A stretch of 64,000 nucleotides of DNA, from contig NW_025963552.1 in NCBI RefSeq assembly GCF_910591885.1, positions 4,836,001-4,900,000 on the forward strand. The letters are read 5' to 3'. Source of the stretch: Bombus terrestris (lineage: Eukaryota > Arthropoda > Insecta > Hymenoptera > Apidae). Shown here one piece after another: positions 33,059 through 44,664 of the stretch. The notes below the pieces were generated by a model. That model searched no databases. It had not been told where the DNA came from and saw only the letters and a program-made list of their open reading frames with translations. Both the position numbers and the translations under genes were made by a program. Within the stretch, counting starts at the first letter, position 1. Every line of letters begins with the position of its first letter.

Positions 33059-36000
33059 GGGTTTTCGATACTTTAACGACGACGGCAAGGCTATACATAA
33101 CGGCTACGATCACATCCACCGACGGCACCTATGAACGTACAATAACGTTCCTCGTCATCCTGGCTATCTCGACCCTGATCCCAAGTCAACACATCGATCG
33201 CTCGACATTGGAGATACCAAAGAATATCAAACTGGCCGACCCACGATTTCATGTGCCAGGTCCGATCGATGTCTTACTGAGCTCAAGTACGACACTTGCG
33301 TCGATGTGCGTCGGACAGATTAATCTGACGCAACCAGACGAGACGGAGCTGCGTTTACAGAAAACCTGATTCGGCTGGGTAATCGGGGGGAGTCCAACTT
33401 ACTAAATCGCGACAAGTGCATTCCACGCCTCCACAACGGCTCTGCCAGCTGATCTCGCGCGGTTTTGGGTAATCGACGAAGGACCCCGGATTCAACACCT
33501 CTCAGATGCAGAGCAACGATGCGAAGAACACTTCCGAGATCACGTCCGACGCACCTGCGAAGGACGATACATCGTCGCCCTCTCCTTTAACAACCAGCTC
33601 TCATCCCTTGGATCATCCAAGGCACTAGCGATGAGACGACTCGCATCACTCCACCGCCGATTTCAACGCGATAACTCTTACGAAATCGGGTACAGTAATG
33701 TGATCCAAGAATACGTAGACTTGGGTCACTTGACGAAGATCGACCCTGATCAACCCGCTAACCACGAGTATTATCTGCCACATCGCGGCGTGATCAAGGA
33801 ATCAAGCGACACCACTAAGCTCCGGGTTGTGCTCGATGGATCAGCGTCAAGCAACACTGGAATATCACTAAACGATACTTTGCTCATCGGACCAAAGTTG
33901 CAGGAGGATCTATTCGACATTCTACTTAGATTCCGGTCTCACCAATATGTTCTATCTGGTGATATTGAAAAAATGTATCGGCAGATATTGATACGCCCAG
34001 AAGATAGGAAATATCAGCAAATTCTGTGGCGCAATTCCAACGGTGAAATCGACGCCTATCAACTTAATACCGTAACGGTTGGGTTATCAGCCGCTCCACA
34101 CTTGGCCCTACGGTGTCTCAAAAAATTGGCAGATGACGCCCTCACCGGAGCCGATACGAAGGAAGAGGTACTGTCGATCAGAAAGGAGCTCACCGACCTT
34201 CTGCAATCAGGCGGCTTCAATATTAGAGGATGGGCTTCCAACGATTCGGACATACTGAGGGGGCTATCCGAACAAGACAAATGCCGGAAGTTACAATTAG
34301 GTGAGTCTCAGACCCTAAAAACCCTCGGGCTTTTTTGGGATTCCCAGGTTGACGCAAGCCTTTATTCGGACGATACCCAAGCTGATCTCCCACGGGTTAC
34401 AAAGCGATCAATAAGTTCGGTGATCGCCAGAATTTATGATCTATTAGGATTGCTAGCGCCAGTAATCATTCGAGCAAAAATTATTTTGCAACATGTATGG
34501 TCATTAAAACTCAACTGGGATGAATCATTTCCCGCGGATCTGCATACGGAATGGAGCCGGTACTACACCCAGTTAGCGTTGATAAACAACGTCCGGTTTC
34601 CACGAAAAACTGTAATACCAGCAGCGACTAGGATGGAACTCCACGGCTTTTGCGATGCCAGCGAGAAGGCTTACGGAGCCTGCATTTATCTCCGTACCGT
34701 TAATTTCGACAGCACCATCCAAACCCGTTTGCTCACCACAAAATCAAGGAACACTCCATTCAAAACGCTGACCATTCCACGACTCGAACTAAGCGGGGCA
34801 CGCCGTCTGGCTTCCTTGATTTCATCAGTCCAGAAGGCCTTAACGATCAAGATCTCTCAAATCGTATATTGGACCGATTCCACCATAGTGATCCAGTGGA
34901 TCAAGTTCTCGCCGCATATGTTAAAAACATTTGTGGCGAACCGAGTGGCAGAGGTACAAACCAAGACCAACATCTCCGACTGGCGCCATGGGTCTACAGC
35001 CGATAATCCAGTGGATCTCATCTCACGAGGTCAGACGCCCAAGGAGTTTCTGCGTCCGTCAGTTTGGAAAAATGGACCAGAGTGGCTCCAGCAAACCGAA
35101 GAACATTGACCGATATGGAACCCACTTCCGTTTGTCGAAGTCCCTGAGCGAAAGGGATCAACCTGCCTGGTTGCGAACCCCATCGATCATACAATATTGG
35201 AAAAATATTTGTCATGGTCAAAACTAATCAGAGTCGTCGCTCGTTGTCTTCGATGAAGACACAAGCTAAACCGGGTGGCATCCCTAACCGTAGATGAACT
35301 CACTTCGGCAGAAAATAAATTGTTACGACTCTTACAAAGCATTCATTTTTCGAAGGAGATTCGCACACTCCAGAAAAATCCGAACACGGCTGTGGGAGGG
35401 AAACTCCAACGTCTAAATCCTTTCCTCGACAATGAAGGGATATTACGAATCGGAGGACGCCTCAATAACTCCCCGATACCGTTGCATCAAAAATATTCAA
35501 TCATTTTGCCGAAATCATCTGTGACTGAGCTCATCATTGACCAGGTGCATCGACGTAACCATCATTCAGGGACCAGGTCACATTATATGCGGTTAGACAA
35601 CGCTACTGGCCAGTCGACGGCCGAAGCCAAGTATGACGCACCATCAAGAGGTGCGTCCGTTGTTGCCGAGCCAATCCAGTAGAATACCTGATGGGAGATC
35701 TGCCAGAAACACGTATCACCGAGTCGCGGCCCTGCACGAACATCGGGGTCGACTATTGCGACCCGTTCTATGTCAAGGAGAGAAGGAATCACAATCGCCG
35801 AAGGGTAAAGGTGTACGTCGCCATATTCATATGCCTGGCTACCAAAGCCGTTCATATCGAATTAGTGAGCGATCTGACAACCGACGCATTCCTTGCCGCT
35901 CTCCGCCGGTTTATCTCTCGGAGAGGACATTGTGCGATAATCCTTTCGGACAACGGCACTAACTACGTCGGAGCCAACAGGGAGTTAAAAGAATTTCACC

Positions 36001-36740
36001 TCCTATTACAATTCGACGACCACCAAGAAAAAATGCAAACCTTCCTCACCGACCGGCAGATACAATGGTCATTCAACCCTCCGAATTCACACCATTTTGG
36101 CGGTTTATAGGAAGCCGCGATAAAATCGTTTAAACGGCATCTTATTTGCGCCGTTGGCACGGAACTCTTGACCTTCGAGCATCTCAATACTCTGGTTATT
36201 GAGATCGAAGCGATGTTGAATTTCCGTCCACTTACTCCCATCTCTACATATCCTAATGATCTCCCGGTCCTCACTCCCGGACATTTTTTGATAGACGACA
36301 CATTTACAAACATTCGGGAACGAGATCTTAGGACAACCCAACCAAGCCGGTTATCTAGTTGGCAACGTATCCATCAGCTTAAGCAGAAATTTTGGAGTCA
36401 ATGGTACCGAGAGTACCTCAGCGAATTAACCAGCCGTAGCAAATGGTACAAGGGCAAACATGGCATTCGTGAAGGCACCATCGTAATTCTCCGCGAAGAT
36501 AACGTTCCATCTATGCATTGGCCCTTGGGCCGCGTCATTAAGGTCCACCCAGGAGCCGACGGAATTATACGGACAGCCACGGTGAAGACAGCGACGAGTA
36601 TCCTGGATCGCGTCGTCAAACGGTTGATTTCACTACCCTGTTAACCCGAACCGGAGGAACCCGGAAAACCAGGAACAGAGGAGAACGCGGACGAAAGTTC
36701 CACCTGATACGACCCATGGACTTTTGATCGGGATCCTCTC

Positions 36741-36753
36741 AGAGGGGGGATAA
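36741..36753 (+). promoter_or_regulatory. Polypurine tract, BEL/Pao unit 1
   Basis: AGAGGGGGGATAA abuts LTR B. Such tracts prime plus-strand DNA synthesis in LTR elements. The identical sequence precedes LTR C. Confidence 0.8.
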
Positions 36754-37702
36754 TGTTACGTCGCGTGAAAAGGTCCGCGCGACGTACCTTAATGTCTGAC
36801 CGTTAAGACCCAAGCGTCGTTAGAGAACCCTCAATAAAGCTAAGGCCCACCATAAACCGATTCTCATTAGCCTGCAGAAACCTTGAACCCTGCAAGTATT
36901 TTCGATTTATAGCTGGTACTTAAAAAAGTCCTTAGGTTTATTGAACGTTCTTAAAAATTACGGAGTAAGCTGGTTGTTATGACGGGAAAAACTGTTAATT
37001 GTATGCTAGGGAAAACCAGGCATTTGTATAATGGAAATGTCAGGATTTTCCCACGAGTCATGCCGGTAGGATGCTTCCATCTCCCAACTTCAACCGTTAA
37101 CGCCTGAGCCAATGGTAACGGGGATCCGTGTCCTCATGTTCATAACGGAAAGTACAAACAACGAATCAGCTTCCTTCGTTCAAAAACCACTCACATCCCG
37201 AGACTTCCTCCGTAAGTCCCAAAGGTCAGACACACGAGGGAGTCAGTACGAGTCAGTCTATTCCAGTCAATCAGTCAGTCAATTCAGGTCACTCAAGTCA
37301 CACAGACGAAGTCAAACGGTCGAAGTCTATTCATTCAGTCATTCGGTTAATTCTGTTGATTCGATTCACTCAAAGTCGGATCTGATCAATCGATACGTCT
37401 ACTACGACACGAGAGCCTTCGTCTATCAGATTGACAGTCAGAATCTGAGCAAGATCAAGGCAATCCCCATATTCAGTGACGTTACTAGTGTGTGTGATTA
37501 TATGACGTTGTTGGAGAAAATATATAAGTTATAACACTGTTAATCACGGAGTTATATTATTTCAACCACCCTTATTGTCTTAACGGAAATCAGGGGATCG
37601 ATCTACTCGCGGCGTCGATTATTGTAATCGTAGCGGAAATTTGCGACTCCCGTTGACCTGTTTTCTCGCGATTGCGTCTCCCCGCGATTGGTCGAATTTG
37701 CA
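36754..37702 (+). repeat. BEL/Pao LTR B (shared middle LTR, chimeric)
   Basis: 949 bp. Left of about 37412 it agrees with C where A differs (tctgaccg, gcgtcgtt, gcctgcag, cgcctgag, cagtcaatt, cgagagcc). From about 37566 on it agrees with A where C differs at about ten sites (cacccttatt, caggggatc, ctactcgcgg, gttgacctg and the final gca). Between 37235 and 37345 it has a cluster of private changes. Confidence 0.93.
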
Positions 37703-37722
37703 TGGTCCTACGAGCCGGATCA
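37703..37722 (+). promoter_or_regulatory. Primer-binding site, unit 2
   Basis: Identical to the unit 1 site and directly adjacent to LTR B, which shows that LTR B also functions as the 5' LTR of the second unit. Confidence 0.7.
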
Positions 37723-37933
37723 CGTGCCAGTGTCAAGTGAAGTGACCACACAGTGCCACGTGTTCGCTTTGAATCCAACAGCGGAAGTGTATCACTCCAT
37801 CAAGGTCAGTGATGTCAGGAGCAACACCTTCGAAGAGATATACACATTGGTCGAGGCATGCATCCAGGCAGCGTTCCGACGTAACTGAGTAATCAACTTT
37901 GAGAAGATTTCAAGTCGGTCCACATCCTGAATC

Positions 37934-39285
37934 ATGCCGACCCTAGCTAAGATCAGCAGCATAAGGAAACGACGTGATAAACTGTTCGAAGGCACGTTAA
38001 CGACTGTAAGGGAACGCATCGATAGATACGAACAGTCAGACATGCAAGAGATTGCATATTTGAGATCATCTCAGGACGGGTCACCTACTTCAGGACGGGT
38101 GGAAACCATTCCTATCACTCCAGGGCGAGTTGGACGACATCGAGGAAGAGGACATCGTTCAGGAACGCATAGCGTCGGAACAGTACAGTTCCCTTTACAT
38201 GAGAATACAGCTCCTCCGGGAAGGAAATCGATCTTCAATCCCGTCGACATCTAAGGGAATCGATTTTCCCGAAGAGAAAATGCATTCGCCAGAAATGCGG
38301 CTACCAGCATTCGACGGGAAATTCGAAATTTGGAACACATTTTATAATACGTTCAACTAGGCTATCGAAAGGGAACGCTTGCCTAACCACCTTGCAAAAA
38401 TTCCATTATCTGCGGGCTTCCTTAGTAGGGGAAGCCGTGAATTGTGTAAACTCTCTAGTTTTCCATGAGGAGAACTATCCGAAGGCTCTGAGCCTTCTCA
38501 AGCAGAGGTACGATTGCCCAGGACGCATTGTGTCATGTCATGGCCTTGCGATCATTAACGACCCAAAGCTGATGCAGTGTTCTCCAGTGGCCCTAAGAGA
38601 CTTGGCCAATATCGTAAGACAGAACCTTGATGCACTAAACAGTTTGGGACAATCCACACAGTCGAATAGCATCATTCTCGATATCATCAGCACCAAGCTA
38701 CCCGATCACGTCAGACAACAATGGGAGCTCACCTTGGCCAACAAGGAGATGCCTCAATACACCGATTTGCTGGATTACTTCGAGAATCTAGCGCTCACAA
38801 GCATATCACCCTCAGAGGTCAAGCAAATTAAATCACCGGACCAACCCAAACGAGTTCGATAGCGTAAGATACGAGGACAGATATTCATCGCATCCCGGGT
38901 CAAGAATTCCTGCCATTCTTGCAAGGGACAACACCCCATTTGGCATTGCGACGCCTTCAGAGCCAAAAGCGTCCGCGAACGCTTGAGGGAGGTCAAAAGT
39001 GCACTCTTGTGTCTGAAATGCCTGAGTGCGGGACACACAACTCGGGATTGTCATGCCGGGTCTTGTCGAGTGTGTGGAGGTCGCCATCATACAATGCTAC
39101 ATCAGGACAGGCAAAAGGTAAGGTCGACTTCCTCCAATTCAAATCGAAGTTCCTCCCCTCCCAGCAGGAGATCATCTACATCCCCGTCAAAGACAAGGAA
39201 GGACGCTAGGAAGCACAAACCAGGGGCATCACGGACAAGCTCGCCTCCAAGTCCATCAACCAGTCCGAGACGGACACACAATTGA
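37934..39285 (+). pseudogene. BEL/Pao gag, unit 2
   Basis: Same order as in unit 1: MPTLAKIS start at 37934, DUF1759-like 'MRLPAFDGKFEIW' (about 38296-38334), zinc-binding region with CHSC, CLKCLSAGHTTRDC and CRVCGGRHHTMLH (about 38910-39100), basic Ser/Pro tail. It lacks the early stop and the repeat expansion of unit 1, but has a TAG within 'TFN*AIE' (38358-38360), frame changes near 38110 and 38370, and a TAG at 38860-38862. Neither unit has an intact gag. Confidence 0.85.
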
Positions 39286-39351
39286 CGCCAGGGACGCCGG
39301 ACCCCAACAAGGACCGATCAAACCCGACCTGCAGATCCCGAGGTATTGTGC

Positions 39352-42300
39352 AATGACCTAGTTACCACAGCACAAGTCAACATGCTGACCGACAAACGGC
39401 AACGTATTTGTTGCCGTGCGTTGCTCGATATTGGATCCAGCATGAACTTAATTACTAGAAGACTAGTCAATTCCCTTGGAATAAGACAAACGAAGTGTTC
39501 GGTCACAATTGGGGTTGTAGCGGTACTCGTAGATAAAAATCATAATGGTTTTCGCCCAGTGAATCCGCTACACAAGAAATCGTGTTTACCGAAAGCCGAG
39601 TTAATTATAGATCCGATAACCTTAGGCGGTTACCGATCGTTAATCCGAATCCGTCGTTATTGCCGAGATCATAGTCCCTCGAGTCAGCTACTCGAAAAGC
39701 CAACAATTGTAAACAAGGTCGAGAGCTCAGTGTCCGTTGGGATGTTTCGAGAACATCGTCAAAATTCAAATCCCAACGCCTTTCGTCAACTCCGACGCAT
39801 ATAAATATAGCGAATAGGGTAGCGAGGCATCCTTAGTTATCGAGAGACACGAGCAGCAGCAATTAAGCGGTACTTCTTTGCGCCGATCTATCAGTGACCG
39901 CGAACCGAGACAACAAGTGTATTGTATGACTAGTGTACGCATTTGGTATATTCTAATAAATTACGTAGTTAGGTATACTCTGGTGTTTGTGGAAACTAAT
40001 CACTACCTAATCACCTCAGGATTCTCGATACTTTAACGACGACGGCAAGGCTATACATAACGGCTACGATCACATCCACCGACGGCACCTATGAACGTAC
40101 AATAACGTTCCTCGTCATCCTGGCTATCTCGACCCTGATCCCAAGTCAACACATCGATCGCTCGACATTGGAGATACCAAAGAATATCAAACTGGCCGAC
40201 CCACGATTTCATGTGCCAGGTCCGATCGATGTCTTACTGAGCTCAAGTACGACACTTGCGTCGATATGCGTCGGACAGATTAATCTGACGCAACCAGACG
40301 AGCCGGAGCTGCGTTTACAGAAAACCTGATTCGGCTGGGTAATCGGGGGGAGTCCAACTTACTAAATCGCGACAAGTGCATTCCACGCCTCCACAACGGC
40401 TCTGCCAGCTGATCTCGCGCGGTTTTGGGTAATCGACGAAGGACCCCGGATTCAACACCTCTCAGATGCAGAGCAACGATGCGAAGAACACTTCCGAGAT
40501 CACGTCCGACGCACCTGCGAAGGACGATACATCGTCGCCCTCTCCTTTAACAACCAGCTCTCATCCCTTGGATCATCCAAGGCACTAGCGATGAGACGAC
40601 TCGCATCACTCCACCGCCGATTTCAACGCGATAACTCTTACGAAATCGGGTACAGTAATGTGATCCAAGAATACGTAGACTTGGGTCACTTGACGAAGAT
40701 CGACCCTGATCAACCCGCTAACCACGAGTATTATCTGCCACATCGCGGCGTGATCAAGGAATCAAGCGACACCACTAAGCTCCGGGTTGTGCTCGATGGA
40801 TCAGCGTCAAGCAACACTGGAATATCACTAAACGATACTTTGCTCATCGGACCAAAGTTGCAGGAGGATCTATTCGACATTCTACTTAGATTCCGGTCTC
40901 ACCAATATGTTCTATCTGGTGATATTGAAAAAATGTATCGGCAGATATTGATACGCCCAGAAGATAGGAAATATCAGCAAATTCTGTGGCGCAATTCCAA
41001 CGGTGAAATCGACGCCTATCAACTTAATACCGTAACGGTTGGGTTATCAGCCGCTCCACACTTGGCCCTACGGTGTCTCAAAAAATTGGCAGATGACGCC
41101 CTCACCGGAGCCGATACGAAGGAAGAGGTACTGTCGATCAGAAAGGAGCTCACCGACCTTCTGCAATCAGGCGGCTTCAATATTAGAGGATGGGCTTCCA
41201 ACGATTCGGACATACTGAGGGGGCTATCCGAACAAGACAAATGCCGGAAGTTACAATTAGGTGAGTCTCAGACCCTAAAAACCCTCGGGCTTTTTTGGGA
41301 TTCCCAGGTTGACGCAAGCCTTTATTCGGACGATACCCAAGCTGATCTCCCACGGGTTACAAAGCGATCAATAAGTTCGGTGATCGCCAGAATTTATGAT
41401 CCATTAGGATTGCTAGCGCCAGTAATCATTCGAGCAAAAATTATTTTGCAACATGTATGGTCATTAAAACTCAACTGGGATGAATCATTTCCCGCGGATC
41501 TGCATACGGAATGGAGCCGGTACTACACCCAGTTAGCGTTGATAAACAACGTCCGGTTTCCACGAAAAACTGTAATACCAGCAGCGACTAGGATGGAACT
41601 CCACGGCTTTTGCGATGCCAGCGAGAAGGCTTACGGAGCCTGCATTTATCTCCGTACCGTTAATTTCGACAGCACCATCCAAACCCGTTTGCTCACCACA
41701 AAATCAAGGAACACTCCATTCAAAACGCTGACCATTCCACGACTCGAACTAAGCGGGGCACGCCGTCTGGCTTCCTTGATTTCATCAGTCCAGAAGGCCT
41801 TAACGATCAAGATCTCTCAAATCGTATATTGGACCGATTCCACCATAGTGATCCAGTGGATCAAGTTCTCGCCGCATATGTTAAAAACATTTGTGGCGAA
41901 CCGAGTGGCAGAGGTACAAACCAAGACCAACATCTCCGACTGGCGCCATGGGTCTACAGCCGATAATCCAGTGGATCTCATCTCACGAGGTCAGACGCCC
42001 AAGGAGTTTCTGCGTCCGTCAGTTTGGAAAAATGGACCAGAGTGGCTCCAGCAAACCGAAGAACATTGACCGATATGGAACCCACTTCCGTTTGTCGAAG
42101 TCCCTGAGCGAAAGGGATCAACCTGCCTAGTTGCGAACCCCATCGATCATACAATATTGGAAAAATATTTGTCATGGTCAAAACTAATCAGAGTCGTCGC
42201 TCGTTGTCTTCGATGAAGACACAAGCCAAACCGGGTGGCATCCCTAACCGTAGATGAACTCACTTCGGCAGAAAATAAATTGTTACGACTCTTACAAAGC

Positions 42301-43606
42301 ATTCATTTTTCGAAGGAGATTCGCACACTCCAGAAAAATCCGAACATGGCTGTGGGAGGGAAACTCCAACGTCTAAATCCTTTCCTCGACAATGAAGGGA
42401 TATTACGAAAATCGGAGGACGCCTCAATAACTCCCCGATACCGTTGCATCAAAAATATCCAATCATTTTGCCGAAATCATCGGTGACTGAGCTCATCATT
42501 GACCAGGTGCATCGACGTAACCATCATTCAGGGACCAGGTCACATTATATGCGGTTAGACAACGCTACTGGCCAGTCGACGGCCGAAGCCAAGTATGACG
42601 CACCATCAAGAGGTGCGTCCGTTGTTGCCGAGCCAATCCAGTAGAATACCTGATGGGAGATCTGCCAGAAACACGTATCACCGAGTCGCGGCCCTGCACG
42701 AACATCGGGGTCGACTATTGCGACCCGTTCTATGTCAAGGAGAGAAGGAATCACAATCGCCGAAGGGTAAAGGTGTACGTCGCCATATTCATATGCCTGG
42801 CTACCAAAGCCGTTCATATCGAATTAGTGAGCGATCTGACAACCGACGCATTCCTTGCCGCTCTCCGCCGGTTTATCTCTCGGAGAGGACATTGTGCGAT
42901 AATCCTTTCGGACAACGGCACTAACTACGTCGGAGCCAACAGGGAGTTAAAAGAATTTCACCTCCTATTACAATTCGACGACCACCAAGAAAAAATGCAA
43001 ACCTTCCTCACCGACCGGCAGATACAATGGTCATTCAACCCTCCGAATTCACACCATTTTGGCGGTTTATAGGAAGCCGCGATAAAATCGTTTAAACGGC
43101 ATCTTATTTGCGCCGTTGGCACGGAACTCTTGACCTTCGAGCATCTCAATACTCTGGTTATTGAGATCGAAGCGATGTTGAATTTCCGTCCACTTACTCC
43201 CATCTCTACATATCCTAATGATCTCCCGGTCCTCACTCCCGGACATTTTTTGATAGACGACACATTTACAAACATTCGGGAACGAGATCTTAGGACAACC
43301 CAACCAAGCCGGTTATCTAGTTGGCAACGTATCCATCAGCTTAAGCAGAAATTTTGGAGTCAATGGTACCGAGAGTACCTCAGCGAATTAACCAGCCGTA
43401 GCAAATGGTACAAGGGCAAACATGGCATTCGTGAAGGCACCATCGTAATTCTCCGCGAAGATAACGTTCCATCTATGCATTGGCCCTTGGGCCGCGTCAT
43501 TAAGGTCCACCCAGGAGCCGACGGAATTATACGGACAGCCACGGTGAAGACAGCGACGAGTATCCTGGATCGCGTCGTCAAACGGTTGATTTCACTACCC
43601 TGTTAA
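39352..43606 (+). pseudogene. BEL/Pao pol, unit 2, split by a Ty3-alpha solo LTR
   Basis: The protease-like part is cut at 39515 and resumes after 40022. The rest is nearly identical to unit 1, including the in-frame TGA (40327-40329) and TAA, the missing YVDD box (41077-41112) and the TAG in the integrase motif (43070-43072). Open part 40591-42069 carries RT and RNase H. A two-base insertion at about 42410 ('cgaaaatcgg' instead of 'cgaatcgg') adds a frameshift absent from unit 1. The DUF5641-type tail ends at 43606. Confidence 0.88.
39516..40018 (+). repeat. Ty3-alpha solo LTR in BEL/Pao unit 2
   Basis: A single 503-bp LTR sits at the same base of the Pao protease region as the full element in unit 1. 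Flanks are gggt (39512-39515) and ggat (40019-40022). It matches neither LTR of the full element throughout: it agrees with the 5' LTR at some diagnostic sites and with the 3' LTR at others, and has about ten private changes. Confidence 0.95.
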
Positions 43607-43702
43607 CCCGAACCGGAGGAACCCGGAAAACCAGGAACAGAGGAGAACGCGGACGAAAGTTCCACCTGATACGACCCATGGACTTTTGATCGGGATCCTC
43701 TC

Positions 43703-43715
43703 AGAGGGGGGATAA
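43703..43715 (+). promoter_or_regulatory. Polypurine tract, BEL/Pao unit 2
   Basis: AGAGGGGGGATAA directly before LTR C, identical to unit 1. Confidence 0.8.
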
Positions 43716-44664
43716 TGTTACGTCGCGTGAAAAGGTCCGCGCGACGTACCTTAATGTCTGACCGTTAAGACCCAAGCGTCGTTAGAGAACCCTCAATAAA
43801 GCTAAGGCCCACCATAAACCGATTCTCATTAGCCTGCAGAAACCTTGAACCCTGCAAGTATTTTCGATTTATAGCTGGTACTTAAAAAAGTCCTTAGGTT
43901 TATTGAACGTTCTTAAAAATTACGGAGTAAGCTGGTTGTTATGACGGGAAAAACTGTTAATTGTATGCTAGGGAAAACCAGGCATTTGTATAATGGAAAT
44001 GTCAGGATTTTCCCACGAGTCATGCCGGTAGGATGCTTCCATCTCCCAACTTCAACCGTTAACGCCTGAGCCAATGGTAACGGGGATCCGTGTCCTCATG
44101 TTCATAACGGAAAGTACAAACAACGAATCAGCTTCCTTCGTTCAAAAACCACTCACATCCCGAGACTTCCTCCGTAAGTCCCAAAGGTCAGACACACAAG
44201 GGAGTCAGTACGAGTCAGTCTATTCCAGTCAATCAGTCAGTCAATTCAGGTCACTCAAGTCACACAGTCGAAGTCAAGCGGTCGAAGTCTATTCATTCAG
44301 TCATTGGGTTAATTCTGTTGATTCGATTCACTCAAAGTCGGATCTGATCAATCGATACGTCTACTACGACACGAGAGCCTTCGTCTATCAGATTGACAGT
44401 CAGAATCTGAGCAAGATCAAGGCAATCCCCATATTCAGTGACGTTACTAGTGTGTGTGATTATATGAAGTTGTTGGAGAAAATATATAAGTTATAACACT
44501 GTTAATCACGGAGTTATATTATTTCAACCACCCCTATTGTCTTAACGGAAATCAGGAGATCGATCTACCCACGGCGTCGCTTATTATAATCGTAGCGGGA
44601 ATTTACGACTCCCGTTGACGTGTTTCCTCGCGATTGCGTCTCCCCGCGATTGGTCGAATTTACA
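43716..44664 (+). repeat. BEL/Pao LTR C
   Basis: 949 bp, start TGTTACGT, end GAATTTACA. It has about ten changes in its last 130 bases relative to A and B, including loss of symmetry in the 'cgattattataatcg' palindrome (cgcttattataatcg). Confidence 0.93.

Larger units (their letters stand above)
28629..36644 (+). pseudogene. BEL/Pao pol, unit 1, split by Ty3-alpha
   Basis: The aspartic-protease-like part ('LLDIGSSMNFITRRLV', about 28700-28750) is cut at 28792 by the Ty3-alpha insertion and resumes at 33063. Stops TGA 33367-33369 and TAA 33403-33405 follow in frame. The longest open part, 33631-35109, holds the RT ('LRVVLDGSAS', 'LSGDIEKMYRQI') and the RNase H-like region ('FCDASEKAYGACIY', 'YWTDSTIVIQWI'). 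The RT lacks the usual YVDD box: 'KKLADDALTGAD' (34117-34152) joins the flanks of a deletion. Integrase follows (D in 'VDYCDPF', D in 'SDNGTN', E after a TAG at 36108-36110 that replaces Trp). A DUF5641-type tail ends at 36644. Confidence 0.88.
26000..44664 (+). mobile_element. Tandem BEL/Pao array: LTR-internal-LTR-internal-LTR
   Basis: Three direct LTRs of exactly 949 bp (26000, 36754, 43716) enclose two internal regions, each with primer-binding site, gag, pol and polypurine tract. A single BEL/Pao element has only two LTRs, so two units share the middle one. Each unit holds a Ty3-alpha insertion at the same base. Flanks of the whole array read ttgcc (25995-25999) and ttacc (44665-44669), a 4/5 match suggesting one original 5-bp target duplication around the complete array. 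Both units carry disabling mutations. Confidence 0.9.
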
